This document shows positions 9,867 through 26,379 of a stretch of 64,000 nucleotides of DNA, in pieces (within the stretch, counting starts at the first letter, position 1; each line of letters opens with the position of its first letter). The stretch covers positions 372,001-436,000 of the forward strand of contig NZ_VIUH01000001.1 in assembly GCF_007993865.1 (NCBI RefSeq), read 5' to 3'. Position numbers and translations under genes: made by a program. A model generated the notes under the pieces. That model was not told where the DNA came from. It saw only the letters and a list, made by a program, of their open reading frames with translations, and made no database searches. This DNA comes from Pseudomonas sp. SJZ079. Lineage in GTDB: Bacteria; Pseudomonadota; Gammaproteobacteria; Pseudomonadales; Pseudomonadaceae.

Positions 9867-10241
9867 ATGCAAATTCTAGTGAACAGCGACAACCATATTG
9901 ATGGCTCCGAAGCACTGGCCGTAAAAGTACGGACCCATATCGAACACAAACTCCAGCGTTTCGAGGAGCACCTGACCCGAATCGAAGTCCACCTCAACGA
10001 TGAAAATGCGCACAAACACGGCGCCCTGGATAAACGCTGCCAAGCCGAAGCCCGGATCAAGGGGCGCGCGCCGATCTCCGTGACGCACAATGCCGAATCG
10101 CTGCACCTGGCCTTTGAGGGAGCAGCGGAAAAACTCAGCCATGCCGTCGAGCGTGTCATCGGCAAGGCGCGAGAAGCGCGCGTCAAGCAAGTCTTCACCG
10201 ACGTGCATGCCCCGGAGGAAGAGCTTTCGGACATCGAGTAA
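9867..10241 (+). CDS. HPF/RaiA-family ribosome-associated protein
   Basis: A 124-residue protein with the S30AE/HPF fold: MQILVNSDNHIDGSEALAVK matches the first strand and helix, followed by KLQRFEEHLTRIEVHLNDEN and a second helix rich in Lys and Arg near 100-115. Family members bind the 30S decoding centre and drive dimerisation or hibernation of ribosomes. It lacks the long C-terminal domain of long HPF. The usual short HPF gene of Pseudomonas lies near rpoN, so this is probably a paralog with a separate role. AAGGAA precedes the ATG. It stands alone between two convergent or divergent neighbours. Confidence 0.85.
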   Translation: MQILVNSDNHIDGSEALAVKVRTHIEHKLQRFEEHLTRIEVHLNDENAHKHGALDKRCQAEARIKGRAPISVTHNAESLHLAFEGAAEKLSHAVERVIGKAREARVKQVFTDVHAPEEELSDIE

Positions 10242-10292
10242 CTGCGCCGGCCCCGGTCGGTGCAATGTTTCTTTTGCGCTGACCACTTGAAA

Positions 10293-10320
10293 CCGCCGCG
10301 ACCTGTTCGCGGCGGCCTTC
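10293..10320 (+). terminator. GC hairpin after the HPF-like gene
   Basis: A 9-bp perfect stem CCGCCGCGA / TCGCGGCGG with a 5-nt loop lies about 50 nt past the stop. The T content after it is low (CCTTC), so termination strength is uncertain. Confidence 0.5.
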
Positions 10321-10384
10321 AAATCCCAACCTTCCCGCCTTGCCTTAACTCACCCAAGCGCCTGACACCGTAACTGGTACAGTC

Positions 10385-11101
10385 TTAATCGGGCGTTCTA
10401 TCGCGCCAGAGTTGGCTCAACCACTGCAAGTCTTCGGGATGGGTGATCTTCAGATTGTCCGCCCGCCCCTCGACCAAGCGCGGCGCCAAGCCCATCCACT
10501 CGATGGCCGAGGCCTCATCGGTGAGCCTGACGTCCGCCGCCAAAGCCGCCTGCATGGCCTGGCGCAGTGGCCCCAAACGAAACATCTGCGGCGTGTAGGC
10601 TTGCCAGATCGTCTGCCGATCGACGGTTTGCAGCACCCGCCCATCGTCGCCCACCCGCTTGAGCGTATCGCGCACCGGGACGCCCAACAGCCCCCCCACC
10701 AAATCCTCGGCCAGGGTGCCAAGCAGCTTGTCCAGGTCCTCACGGGCCAGATTGGGTCGAGCCGCGTCATGCACCAGCACCCAGTCTGAATCGCCCGCCC
10801 CTAACTCCGTCATGCGCAGCAAACCGCTGAACACAGAATCAGCCCGTTCGCAGCCTCCTGCGACGCGCTCGATACGAGAGTCGCGGGCACAGGGCAACGC
10901 AGGCCAGAACGGATCGTCCGTCGCCACACTGACCATCAAGCCTTTGAGTTGTGGGTGATCGAGAAAACAGCTCAGGGTATGCTCGAGAATCGAGCGCCCC
11001 GCTACCTGCAGGTACTGCTTGGGCCGATCGGCGCGCATCCGCACACCGATACCGGCCGCTGGAATCACCACCCAGAAACCGGGCAGAACGGACTTAGTCA
11101 C
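10385..11101 (-). CDS. ispD: 2-C-methyl-D-erythritol 4-phosphate cytidylyltransferase
   Basis: IspD couples MEP to CTP in the isoprenoid pathway. The 238-residue nucleotidyltransferase shows the CTP-binding N-terminus VVIPAAGIGVRMRADRPKQYL and the VLVHDAARPN motif. The start is GTG, overlapping the ftsB stop as GTGA, which implies coupled translation. The ftsB-ispD pair is conserved in gammaproteobacteria; the partner gene ispF, next to ispD in many bacteria, is 4 kb away here. Confidence 0.96.
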   Translation of the reverse strand: MTKSVLPGFWVVIPAAGIGVRMRADRPKQYLQVAGRSILEHTLSCFLDHPQLKGLMVSVATDDPFWPALPCARDSRIERVAGGCERADSVFSGLLRMTELGAGDSDWVLVHDAARPNLAREDLDKLLGTLAEDLVGGLLGVPVRDTLKRVGDDGRVLQTVDRQTIWQAYTPQMFRLGPLRQAMQAALAADVRLTDEASAIEWMGLAPRLVEGRADNLKITHPEDLQWLSQLWRDRTPD

Positions 11102-11376
11102 TCGGCCAACTGATAGAGGGTCTCGCCCTCTTTGACCATGCCCAACTCGTGGCGGGCGCGCTCCTCAACGGTTTCCATGCCCTTTTTCAGCTCCCTGACT
11201 TCCGCCTCGAGGATGCGATTACGCTCCAGTAGGCGCTCGTTCTCGCCCTGCTGATTGTCGATCTGCTGACTTAGCTCGGTCACCTGGGCCAGGCTCCCGT
11301 CGCCCACCCACAGGCGATACTGCAAGCCAGCCAGCAGCAGAATGAGCACAACGAATAACCAATAAGGATTACGCAT
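11098..11376 (-). CDS. ftsB: Cell division protein FtsB
   Basis: FtsB is a small bitopic inner-membrane protein that joins FtsQ and FtsL in the divisome. The 92 residues contain one N-terminal membrane helix (WLFVVLILLLAGLQYRLW) and a coiled coil (about 35-72, rich in Glu, Gln and Leu heptads). The conserved start MRNPYW is at 11376; the longer open frame upstream runs into the terminator after eno and is not real. Confidence 0.95.
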   Translation of the reverse strand: MRNPYWLFVVLILLLAGLQYRLWVGDGSLAQVTELSQQIDNQQGENERLLERNRILEAEVRELKKGMETVEERARHELGMVKEGETLYQLAE

Positions 11377-11395
11377 AACGGCAAAAGTATCCGAA

Positions 11396-11429
11396 CGAAA
11401 GAAGGGCGACTCGCGCCGCCCTTCTTTTA
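11396..11429 (-). terminator. Terminator between eno and ftsB
   Basis: GAAGGGCG and CGCCCTTC form an 8-bp stem with a GC-rich 8-nt loop, extended by A/T pairs. T-rich tails flank it on both strands. It lies directly past the eno stop and would limit readthrough into ftsB-ispD. Confidence 0.75.
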
Positions 11430-11441
11430 TCACGCCTGCAA

Positions 11442-12860
<1,419 letters not shown>

Positions 12861-12887
12861 AGCGCACTTTACCGGAGAACGGCCGTT

Positions 12888-15440
<2,553 letters not shown>

Positions 15441-15480
15441 TTACGATCAGCGCCGTAACTGGCAAGCGGTTGCCGACTCC

Positions 15481-15506
15481 AATTCTCAAGACGAATTCTC
15501 AAGACG
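15481..15506. repeat. 13-bp tandem duplication upstream of pyrG
   Basis: AATTCTCAAGACG occurs twice head to tail without mismatch in the 196-nt tilS-pyrG gap. On the minus strand each unit reads CGTCTTGAGAATT and offers a TTGAGA -35-like hexamer, so the duplication may alter the pyrG promoter. No other function is apparent. Confidence 0.7.
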
Positions 15507-15564
15507 AAAAGGAATCTACAAAAGCTCTAATAAGACGGGAGCGTAGTCTACCGGAAAGGCCTTT

Positions 15565-16878
15565 TCAGCTCAAACCTTGATCACAGGTCGGCGGCCGCCA
15601 ACTGAGCCGCCACTGGCCATCGGTTGGCCCGTCCAATCCCCTCAGGTTGGCCACGGCGCGCACCTCGTCACTGCACAACAGCAACGGCAGGCGACCTCGA
15701 GCGAAAACCGGCACCTGCCGCTCATTGAGCAGACGCTTCAGATCGCGATGACCGCGCCCCGGCAGATTCAGCAGCTCGCCGCCCTGGCGATAGGCCAGAC
15801 GCCATTCACCGGCGGGCAACTGACCATCAATGTACGCACTGCCATTGCCCGGCAAGTTCAGCGTTTGCTGCGCCCGCAGCGGAGTCTCTGGCGCAGCGGG
15901 CGCCTGCAGCCACTCGCCCGCCAACCACCACAACCGCTGGTCGGCTCGGTGCACCGCCCCTGTCGCCAGACGCCAGACCGGAGCCGTATCGCTGGCGGCA
16001 TCACGCAGACTCCGCCAGCCAGCCCAGTGCTCGGTATCCGGCATCAAGGTCAAATCGCGCAACCAGTAACGCAAGGCGTTGCGCTGACGCGCCTCACTCA
16101 AGTCGCGCAAAGGCGCCAAAGCCAGGCTCTGCAGATTCAACCAGTGAAAGGCGCATGGTGTCCGCGCCGACTGCAGATCCTGCTGCGCCAGCTCGTCGAG
16201 CAGCTGCGCGGCCTCGCTCAGGTGCCCTGCGGTTCGCGTCATGTTGGCGGCAACCTGCGGCCAGCGCGTAGCCAGTACCGGCATCACCTGGTGACGCAGA
16301 TAATTGCGTGAGAAGCGGTTATCGAGATTCGACGGGTCCTCCACCCACAACAACTGGTGCTCGACGGCGTAAGCCTGCAATTCGGCTCGGGAACAGCTGA
16401 GCAAAGGCCGCAGCAAGTGGCCCGCACCGAGCGGCCGACTCGGCGGCACTGCCGCGAGACCCGTCACGCCGGCACCGCGTAGCAGACGAAACAACAGGGT
16501 TTCCGCCTGATCATCGCGATGCTGCGCAGCGAGCAGCACCTCACCCGCACCCAGCACAGCCTTGAACGCCGCGTAACGCGCATCCCGCGCGGCGCGCTCA
16601 AGACTCGCACCCGGCCGTACCTGAACAGACTGGATGAGCAACGGCACACCAAGCGCATCACACACACCCTGACAGTGCGCAGGCCAGGCATCAGCCGAGG
16701 CTTGCAAGCCATGATGGATATGAATAGCGGAGAGTGGCGGCAACGCCTCGGTTTGCCCGAGGCTGGCCAATAGATGCAACAACACGGTGGAATCGAGGCC
16801 ACCAGACAGGGCGATGCGCCAGGCTGGCGCATCGCGCCAGGGCGCCAGATTTTCCAGCACCCTGGCCTGCAGACTCAT
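15565..16878 (-). CDS. tilS: tRNA(Ile)-lysidine synthetase TilS
   Basis: TilS attaches lysine to C34 of the CAU-anticodon isoleucine tRNA, changing its codon and amino acid specificity. The 437 residues show the ATP pyrophosphatase P-loop SGGLDS at 25-30, a HHGLQASADAW segment, QHRDDQAETLLFRLLRG, and the TilS substrate-binding and C-terminal domains. It starts immediately after the accA stop with no gap. Confidence 0.96.
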   Translation of the reverse strand: MSLQARVLENLAPWRDAPAWRIALSGGLDSTVLLHLLASLGQTEALPPLSAIHIHHGLQASADAWPAHCQGVCDALGVPLLIQSVQVRPGASLERAARDARYAAFKAVLGAGEVLLAAQHRDDQAETLLFRLLRGAGVTGLAAVPPSRPLGAGHLLRPLLSCSRAELQAYAVEHQLLWVEDPSNLDNRFSRNYLRHQVMPVLATRWPQVAANMTRTAGHLSEAAQLLDELAQQDLQSARTPCAFHWLNLQSLALAPLRDLSEARQRNALRYWLRDLTLMPDTEHWAGWRSLRDAASDTAPVWRLATGAVHRADQRLWWLAGEWLQAPAAPETPLRAQQTLNLPGNGSAYIDGQLPAGEWRLAYRQGGELLNLPGRGHRDLKRLLNERQVPVFARGRLPLLLCSDEVRAVANLRGLDGPTDGQWRLSWRPPTCDQGLS

Positions 16879-17829
16879 TTAGGCGACGCCGTAGCTCATC
16901 AAACGCTCGTAACGGCGCGCCAACAGCTCGGTCGTGTCCAGCGTTTTCAAGGTTTTCAGCTGCGCTGCCAGTTCCTGACGGATCGATTCGGCGGCGGCGG
17001 CCGGGTCGCGATGGGCGCCACCCAACGGCTCGGCAATCACCTTGTCGACAATGCCCAGGCCTTTTAGCCGCTCGGCGGTAATGCCCATGGCCTCGGCGGC
17101 ATCCGGTGCCTTGTCTGCGGTCTTCCACAAAATAGATGCACAGCCTTCCGGGGAAATCACTGCATAGGTGGCGTACTGCAGCATGTTCAAGCGGTCACAC
17201 ACACCAATGGCCAAGGCACCACCGGACCCCCCTTCGCCAATCACCGTGGCAATCACCGGGATCTTCAAGCGAGCCATCACCCGCAGGTTCCAGGCAATGG
17301 CCTCGCTCTGCCCACGCTCCTCGGCGTCGATCCCTGGGTAGGCACCCGGCGTATCGATAAAGGTCAGGAGTGGCATCTTGAAGCGCTCGGCCATTTCCAT
17401 CAAACGACAGGCCTTGCGGTAGCCCTCTGGGCGTGGCATGCCGAAATTGCGACGGACCTTCTCACGCACCTCGCGGCCCTTCTGATGACCGATAACCATC
17501 ACCGGCTCACCGTCCAGACGCGCCACACCGCCGACAATCGCCGGGTCGTCGGAGAAATGCCGATCGCCATGCAACTCATCGAACTCGGTAAAGATGTGCT
17601 GCAGGTAGTCCAATGTGTAGGGGCGCCGTGGGTGACGGGCCAGCTTGGCGATCTGCCAGCTGTTCAGGTTGCCGAAAATACTTTCGGTCAGGGTGCTGTT
17701 CTTGTCCTGCAGGCGAGCGATCTCGTCGCTGATATTCAGCGAATTGTCATTGCCGACCAGGCGAAGCTCTTCGATCTTGGCTTGCAGGTCGGCGATCGGC
17801 TGTTCGAAATCGAGATAATTCGGGTTCAT
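16879..17829 (-). CDS. accA: Acetyl-CoA carboxylase carboxyltransferase subunit alpha
   Basis: AccA with AccD transfers carboxyl from biotin to acetyl-CoA to make malonyl-CoA, the first committed step of fatty acid synthesis. The 316 residues begin [12 protein letters not shown] with a helical N-terminus, then the crotonase-type core with [17 protein letters not shown] and [13 protein letters not shown]. The start is the conserved ATG at 17829; a 9-codon extension is unlikely. It is the lead gene for tilS. Confidence 0.97.
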   Translation of the reverse strand: MNPNYLDFEQPIADLQAKIEELRLVGNDNSLNISDEIARLQDKNSTLTESIFGNLNSWQIAKLARHPRRPYTLDYLQHIFTEFDELHGDRHFSDDPAIVGGVARLDGEPVMVIGHQKGREVREKVRRNFGMPRPEGYRKACRLMEMAERFKMPLLTFIDTPGAYPGIDAEERGQSEAIAWNLRVMARLKIPVIATVIGEGGSGGALAIGVCDRLNMLQYATYAVISPEGCASILWKTADKAPDAAEAMGITAERLKGLGIVDKVIAEPLGGAHRDPAAAAESIRQELAAQLKTLKTLDTTELLARRYERLMSYGVA

Positions 17830-18011
17830 AGGCATCCGTCTTGCGTCGACGGCCAAGTGGCCGGGGAGCTGTATCCGTTTGGCGCCCTACCTTATAGGAT
17901 CAGGCACATTCAGGTCGACACCAGGGTTTGTCCAAAAAGCATCCAAACACAGGTTTTCGTACAAAGCCTAACTAGTGTCGCTGCCAAGGTGCGAGGCCTA
18001 AGCCCCACAAA

Positions 18012-21530
<3,519 letters not shown>

Positions 21531-21550
21531 GGCAGTCCTATACAAAACAC

Positions 21551-21583
21551 AAAAACGACAAGGCCCGGATTGTACCGGGCCTT
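21551..21583 (-). terminator. Terminator after rnhB, just upstream of dnaE
   Basis: AAGGCCCGG and CCGGGCCTT form a perfect 9-bp stem with a 6-nt loop. On the minus strand it is followed by TGTCGTTTTTG. It lies between rnhB and dnaE and would end the lpx-rnhB transcript about 20 nt before the dnaE start. Confidence 0.75.
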
Positions 21584-21773
21584 GGGCGAAACATCAGCTC
21601 AAGGCGTAACCGCATAGCGTTTGCCCCCGGATAAAGGTCGAAGATGATCTGCACGCCTTCGCCACCCAGCGCTATGCGAAAAAGGTGGAGACAGCGCGGT
21701 CCTTTACTAAGTGGGGGGGCCGGCGTACGAGGGGACGACTGAAACGCTCAGTCAGACAACCTTGTTCAGCGCG
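21584..21773. other. rnhB-dnaE intergenic remainder
   Basis: No gene is visible in these 190 nt. CGCATAGCG at 21611 and CGCTATGCG at 21670 form 9-bp inverted arms 50 nt apart, followed by AAAAAGG. In PAO1, as I recall, a permease gene occupies this position; nothing of it can be recognised here. Confidence 0.4.
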
Positions 21774-22370
21774 TTAGCACTCAAGCAACTTGCGCACGGG
21801 TGCGAACGAACGCCGGTGAATCGGCGTTGGCCCCAGACGCTGCAGGGCTTCCAGATGCACCGCCGTGGGGTAGCCTTTGTGTCCGGCGATGCCATAGCCG
21901 GGGTATTGCGCATCCAGCACGCGCATTTCGCGGTCGCGACTGACTTTGGCCAGGATCGACGCGGCGGCGATCGCCGGCACCTGGCTGTCGCCTTTGACGA
22001 CAGCGGCGCTCGGCACCTGCAGACGGGGGCAGCGATTGCCGTCGATCAACGCCAGCTTGGGCGTGATGCTCAAGCCCTCGACCGCGCGCTGCATCGCCAG
22101 CATGGTGGCGTGGAGAATATTCAGACGGTCGATCTCCTCCACCTCGGCCCGGGCAATGCACCAGGCCAGGGCCTTCTCACGAATCTCATCGAAGAGTGCG
22201 TCGCGACGCGCTTCGCTGAGTTTCTTCGAGTCATTCAAGCCGAGAATCGGCCGCTGCGGATCGAGAATCACTGCGGCGGTCACCACGGCGCCACAGAGCG
22301 GACCACGGCCGACCTCATCGACCCCTGCCACCAGCTCCTGCACCAGGCTGAAATCCAGTCCCAACTGCAT
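21774..22370 (-). CDS. rnhB: Ribonuclease HII
   Basis: RnhB cuts the RNA strand of RNA-DNA hybrids and initiates removal of single ribonucleotides from DNA. The 198-residue protein carries the acidic active site in [16 protein letters not shown] and [11 protein letters not shown], with further conserved Asp residues in LALIDGN. Its ATG overlaps the lpxB stop by 1 nt, so it belongs to the lpx operon as in most gammaproteobacteria. Confidence 0.96.
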   Translation of the reverse strand: MQLGLDFSLVQELVAGVDEVGRGPLCGAVVTAAVILDPQRPILGLNDSKKLSEARRDALFDEIREKALAWCIARAEVEEIDRLNILHATMLAMQRAVEGLSITPKLALIDGNRCPRLQVPSAAVVKGDSQVPAIAAASILAKVSRDREMRVLDAQYPGYGIAGHKGYPTAVHLEALQRLGPTPIHRRSFAPVRKLLEC

Positions 22371-23503
22371 CAGCCCTGCTCCGTCAACTTGAGCACCGCC
22401 TCTGCCGCCTGGGCAGAAGCATCGCGACGCAGGGCACGGTGAATCACATCGAACCCTTCGGTTTGCACTTCGCCCCCCGTAAGCAGCGGCGCCAATAACT
22501 GAGCCAAGGCCTCCGGCGTGGCGGCATCCTGAATCAACTCGGGCACCAACAACCGCTCAGCCAACAGGTTGGGCAAGGAAATATAAGGGCTGGTCACCAG
22601 GCGCTTGAGAATACGATAAGTCAGCGGCGCGACCTTATAGGCCACCACCATCGGCCGCTTGTACAGCAAGGCCTCCAGCGTGGCGGTGCCGGACGCGATA
22701 AGCACCGCGTCACAGGCCGCCAGTGCATCGTGGGAGCGCCCGTCGAGCAGGGTCAACGGCAAATCACGCCCCACCAACAACTGCTCCAGCTGCTCACGCC
22801 GCTCCGGGCTGGCGCACGGCAAGACGAAACGGATGCCTGGGCGCAGGGTCCGCAAGCGCACGGCGGCATCGAGAAACAAGCCACCCAGGCGCGCCACTTC
22901 ACCCCCCCGGCTACCGGGCATCAAGGCGACGACCGGGCTGTCCAGCGGCAAATCCAGAACCGCGCGCGCCGCCCTACGATCCGCCTGCACGGGAATCGCG
23001 TCGGCCAGTGGATGCCCGACGAAACGAACCGGCACTTTGTGTGCGTCGTAGAACTGCGCCTCGAAAGGGAACAGCGTCAGCATCAGGTCGCAGGCTTGGC
23101 GAATCTTCAGCACCCGTTTCTGGCGCCACGCCCAGACCGAAGGGCTGACGTAGTGCACCGTCTTGATCCCCGCACGGCGCAGCGTGAGTTCGACATTCAG
23201 GTTGAAGTCCGGTGCATCGATGCCAATGAACACATCCGGTTTGGCGGCGATCAGAGTGCGGATCAGGCGCTTACGCCGCGCCAGCAACTCGGGCAAGCGG
23301 CCGAGCACCTCGACCAGGCCCATCACCGCCAGACGCTCCATCGGGAAATACGAATTCAGCCCTTCGGCCTGCATCAGCGGGCCGCCGACACCGATGAACT
23401 CGACATGCGTATGACGGGCTTTCAGCGCCTGCATCAGACCAGCGCCGAGAATATCGCCAGAGGCTTCGCCAGCCACCAGCGCGACGCGCAATACATCGCC
23501 CAT
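22370..23503 (-). CDS. lpxB: Lipid-A-disaccharide synthase
   Basis: LpxB joins UDP-diacylglucosamine and lipid X to form the tetraacyl disaccharide of lipid A at the inner membrane. The 377-residue GT19 enzyme begins with [18 protein letters not shown] and contains IDAPDFNL and [10 protein letters not shown], both family marks, and [10 protein letters not shown] in the donor-binding half. It lies 3 nt after lpxA. Confidence 0.97.
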   Translation of the reverse strand: MGDVLRVALVAGEASGDILGAGLMQALKARHTHVEFIGVGGPLMQAEGLNSYFPMERLAVMGLVEVLGRLPELLARRKRLIRTLIAAKPDVFIGIDAPDFNLNVELTLRRAGIKTVHYVSPSVWAWRQKRVLKIRQACDLMLTLFPFEAQFYDAHKVPVRFVGHPLADAIPVQADRRAARAVLDLPLDSPVVALMPGSRGGEVARLGGLFLDAAVRLRTLRPGIRFVLPCASPERREQLEQLLVGRDLPLTLLDGRSHDALAACDAVLIASGTATLEALLYKRPMVVAYKVAPLTYRILKRLVTSPYISLPNLLAERLLVPELIQDAATPEALAQLLAPLLTGGEVQTEGFDVIHRALRRDASAQAAEAVLKLTEQG

Positions 23504-23506
23504 AAA

Positions 23507-24283
23507 TTAGCGGGTGATGCCGCGTTTGGAAGACTCGATCGAGTCGCGGAACACCGCGACTTCGGGGAACTGCGCGGAAGGCTCGGCCAACTCCAGCAGC
23601 GCCTGTTCGATGGTCAGCCCCTGACGGTACACCGTCTTGTAGGCACGCCGCAGGGCCTGGATGGCTTCGGCACTGAAACCACGGCGGCGCAGGCCCTCGA
23701 AGTTCATGCTCCGCGCTTCCGCCGGGTTCCCCGAGACCGTCACATAAGCCGGCACATCCTTACCAATTGCAGTACCCATGCCGGCAAAACTGTGGGCGCC
23801 GATATGGCAGAACTGATGCACCAGGGTGTAGCCGGATAAAATTGCCCAGTCTCCAATGTGCACATGACCTGCCAGCGCCGTATTGTTGACCAGGATGCAA
23901 TGGTTACCGACCACACTGTCATGGCCTATATGGGCATAGGCCATGATCAGGTTGTGGTCACCCACAGTGGTCTCGTCACGATCCTGGATCGTGCCGCGAT
24001 GCATGGTGACACCTTCACGGATGATGTTGTGATCACCGATCACCAGGCGCGTTGGTTCGCCCTTGTACTTGCGATCGGGTGTGTCCTCACCCAGCGAGGA
24101 GAATTGGTAGACCCGGTTGTGCTTACCAATTCTGGTTGGCCCTTTGATGATGACATTAGGGCCAAGCACTGTACCCTCGCCAATTTCCACTTCGGCCCCA
24201 ATAATCGACCAAGGGCCGACGACCACGTCGTCGGCCAGCTTGGCGCTGGGATCGATAATGGCGCGAGGGTCAATCAAACTCAT
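23507..24283 (-). CDS. lpxA: UDP-N-acetylglucosamine acyltransferase
   Basis: LpxA adds the first 3-hydroxyacyl chain to UDP-GlcNAc from acyl-ACP, starting lipid A synthesis. The 258 residues form a left-handed beta helix of hexapeptide repeats ([16 protein letters not shown] onward) with the catalytic His in the [10 protein letters not shown] segment, followed by a helical C-terminal domain. The ATG overlaps the fabZ stop by 4 nt. Confidence 0.97.
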   Translation of the reverse strand: MSLIDPRAIIDPSAKLADDVVVGPWSIIGAEVEIGEGTVLGPNVIIKGPTRIGKHNRVYQFSSLGEDTPDRKYKGEPTRLVIGDHNIIREGVTMHRGTIQDRDETTVGDHNLIMAYAHIGHDSVVGNHCILVNNTALAGHVHIGDWAILSGYTLVHQFCHIGAHSFAGMGTAIGKDVPAYVTVSGNPAEARSMNFEGLRRRGFSAEAIQALRRAYKTVYRQGLTIEQALLELAEPSAQFPEVAVFRDSIESSKRGITR

Positions 24284-24720
24284 AGTTTGCGTTCCGCACA
24301 GATAATTTCAGCCGAACAGACTTCCTTGCCATCCACGCTGGCCTTGCAGGCAAACTTCCATATGCTGCGCTTGTTGCTCAGGTAAGTGGCCTCGAGGATC
24401 AATTGATCGCCCGGTATCACTGGCTGACGAAAGCGTAGTTTGTCCGAGCCCACGAAGTAATACAGGGTACCGTCAGACGGCTTCACCCCCATCATCTTGA
24501 AACCGAGGATTCCAGCGGCCTGGGCCATGGCTTCGATAATCAGCACACCCGGCATAATCGGATGCCCAGGAAAATGACCATTGAAGAATGGCTCATTGAT
24601 GCTGACATTCTTATAGGCACGCACACACTTGCCCTCAACATCCAGGTCCACCACCCGATCCACCAGCAGGAACGGGTAACGGTGCGGCAAGTATTCGCGA
24701 ATTTCGTTGATGTCCATCAT
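24280..24720 (-). CDS. fabZ: 3-hydroxyacyl-[acyl-carrier-protein] dehydratase FabZ
   Basis: FabZ dehydrates 3-hydroxyacyl-ACP in fatty acid elongation and competes with LpxA and LpxD for the same substrates, which fits its place between them. The 146 residues form one hot-dog fold with the catalytic His in [16 protein letters not shown] and the Glu in the following helix [10 protein letters not shown] second Met one codon later is an alternative start. Confidence 0.97.
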   Translation of the reverse strand: MMDINEIREYLPHRYPFLLVDRVVDLDVEGKCVRAYKNVSINEPFFNGHFPGHPIMPGVLIIEAMAQAAGILGFKMMGVKPSDGTLYYFVGSDKLRFRQPVIPGDQLILEATYLSNKRSIWKFACKASVDGKEVCSAEIICAERKL

Positions 24721-24768
24721 TTCCGGAGAAGCCTGTAGTAAAAAAATAAGAGCACGGCAGTTACCGGC

Positions 24769-25827
24769 TCAGGCATCAGATGAGAGGTTGCCGCTTGAGG
24801 TCACGGCAGCCAGCTGTTTTTCCAGCTGTTTGAGACGCCGTGCCATATCATCCAACTGACGAATCCGTGCTGCGCTCTTCTTCCACTCACTCGCCGGCTG
24901 CATCGCGGTTCCAGAGGAGTAAGCCCCAGGCTCGGTAATCGAACGGGTGACCATGGTCATACCGGTGACGAATACGCCATCGCACACCTCGATATGCCCG
25001 ACCATGCCGACACCGCCGGCGATCATGCAATTCTTGCCAATCTTGGTGCTGCCAGAGATACCCACGCACCCCGCCATCGCGGTGTTGTCACCGATCTGCA
25101 CGTTGTGCGCGATCATGATCTGGTTATCCAGCTTGACCCCGTTGCCTATCAGCGTGTCGGACAACGCACCGCGGTCAATGGTGGTATTGGCGCCAATTTC
25201 GACATCGTCCCCGATACGCACCCCGCCGATTTGCGCGATCTTCAGCCAGACACCCTTCTCACTGGCAAAACCGAAACCTTCGCCACCAATCACCGCACCC
25301 GACTGAATCACTACCCGCCGACCGATACGCACATCGTGATACAGGGTCACTCGCGGTGCGAGCCAACCACCTTCACCGATCACCGAGCGCGCGCCGATCA
25401 CGCAATGCGCGCCGACCGTGACGCCGGCGGCGATCTGCGCCCCGCTCTCGACCACAGCATAAGCGCCGATACTGGCGCTGCTATCGACCTGCGCATCGAC
25501 GGCAATCAGCGCAGTCGCATGCACACCAGCCAAGACTTGCGGCTTGCGATCGAACAGATGAGACAGTGTTGCGTAAGCCAGGTAAGGATTGGCCACGACC
25601 AGCGCGTCGCCGCCGTAGTTGTCGGCGTCGGCCGCAGTCAACAAGACCGCGCCAGCACGACAATCGTCCAGGTATTTGCGGTATTGCGGGTTGGCCAGGA
25701 AGCTCAGCTGATCGGGGCCGGCATCCTGCAAGGTAGCCACACCGCCGATCGCTTTATTGGCATCGCCACGCAGCTCCGCCCCCAGACGCTCAGCCAGCTG
25801 GCCGAGCTTAAAAACGACTGCCGTCAT
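24769..25827 (-). CDS. lpxD: UDP-3-O-(3-hydroxyacyl)glucosamine N-acyltransferase
   Basis: LpxD adds the N-linked 3-hydroxyacyl chain in the third step of lipid A synthesis. The 352 residues have an N-terminal uridine-binding domain (about 1-100), a hexapeptide-repeat beta helix, with the catalytic-His region in [10 protein letters not shown], and a C-terminal helix ([11 protein letters not shown]). It starts 2 nt after the skp stop and lies 48 nt before fabZ. Confidence 0.97.
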   Translation of the reverse strand: MTAVVFKLGQLAERLGAELRGDANKAIGGVATLQDAGPDQLSFLANPQYRKYLDDCRAGAVLLTAADADNYGGDALVVANPYLAYATLSHLFDRKPQVLAGVHATALIAVDAQVDSSASIGAYAVVESGAQIAAGVTVGAHCVIGARSVIGEGGWLAPRVTLYHDVRIGRRVVIQSGAVIGGEGFGFASEKGVWLKIAQIGGVRIGDDVEIGANTTIDRGALSDTLIGNGVKLDNQIMIAHNVQIGDNTAMAGCVGISGSTKIGKNCMIAGGVGMVGHIEVCDGVFVTGMTMVTRSITEPGAYSSGTAMQPASEWKKSAARIRQLDDMARRLKQLEKQLAAVTSSGNLSSDA

Positions 25828-25829
25828 GA

Positions 25830-26333
25830 TCAGCGCAGCTGATTCATGCGCTCGATAACTTGGCGAGTGATGTCGAATTGAGGTTTGACATCGATCACTG
25901 CACCGCGCTCGAGAACCAGGTCGAAGTTGCCTTTCTTGATCACTTCTTCAACGGCTTTATCCAGGTTCGGCTTGAGCTTCTTCAGCATTTCGCGATCGGC
26001 GATGGCTTTGGCTTCGTTCAATTCCTTGGACTGAAACTGGAAGTCGCGGGCTTTCTGCTTGAATTCCAGCTCCAACCGCTCGCGCTCGGCGGTCTGCATC
26101 TTCTCGCCATCCTTGACCATACGATCCTGAATGCGCTTGGCATCGCTTTCCAGGGTCTTCAGCTTACTCAGCTGCGGGCCAAACTTCTTCTCGGCATCCA
26201 CGGCATAACGCTTGGCCGCATCGGACTCGAGCAGGGCCATTTGATAATTGAGCACCGCCACCTTCATTTCGGCGAACGCTGGGGTGGCCAGCAGGGCAGC
26301 AGTTAATAGAACCAGTTGGGTCAACTTACGCAC
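25830..26333 (-). CDS. skp: Periplasmic chaperone Skp/OmpH
   Basis: Skp is a trimeric periplasmic holdase that escorts unfolded outer-membrane proteins to BamA. The 167 residues begin with a signal peptide cut after TPAFA, followed by [16 protein letters not shown] and long coiled-coil arms rich in Lys and Glu. The start is GTG at 26333: GGAG lies 6 nt upstream and this gives the family N-terminus [17 protein letters not shown] longer open frame upstream overlaps the bamA end and is rejected. Confidence 0.95.
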   Translation of the reverse strand: MRKLTQLVLLTAALLATPAFAEMKVAVLNYQMALLESDAAKRYAVDAEKKFGPQLSKLKTLESDAKRIQDRMVKDGEKMQTAERERLELEFKQKARDFQFQSKELNEAKAIADREMLKKLKPNLDKAVEEVIKKGNFDLVLERGAVIDVKPQFDITRQVIERMNQLR

Positions 26334-26379
26334 GATGCACTCCTGCAGAAACTGTTGTCGTTGTTCGGTAAACAGGCGT

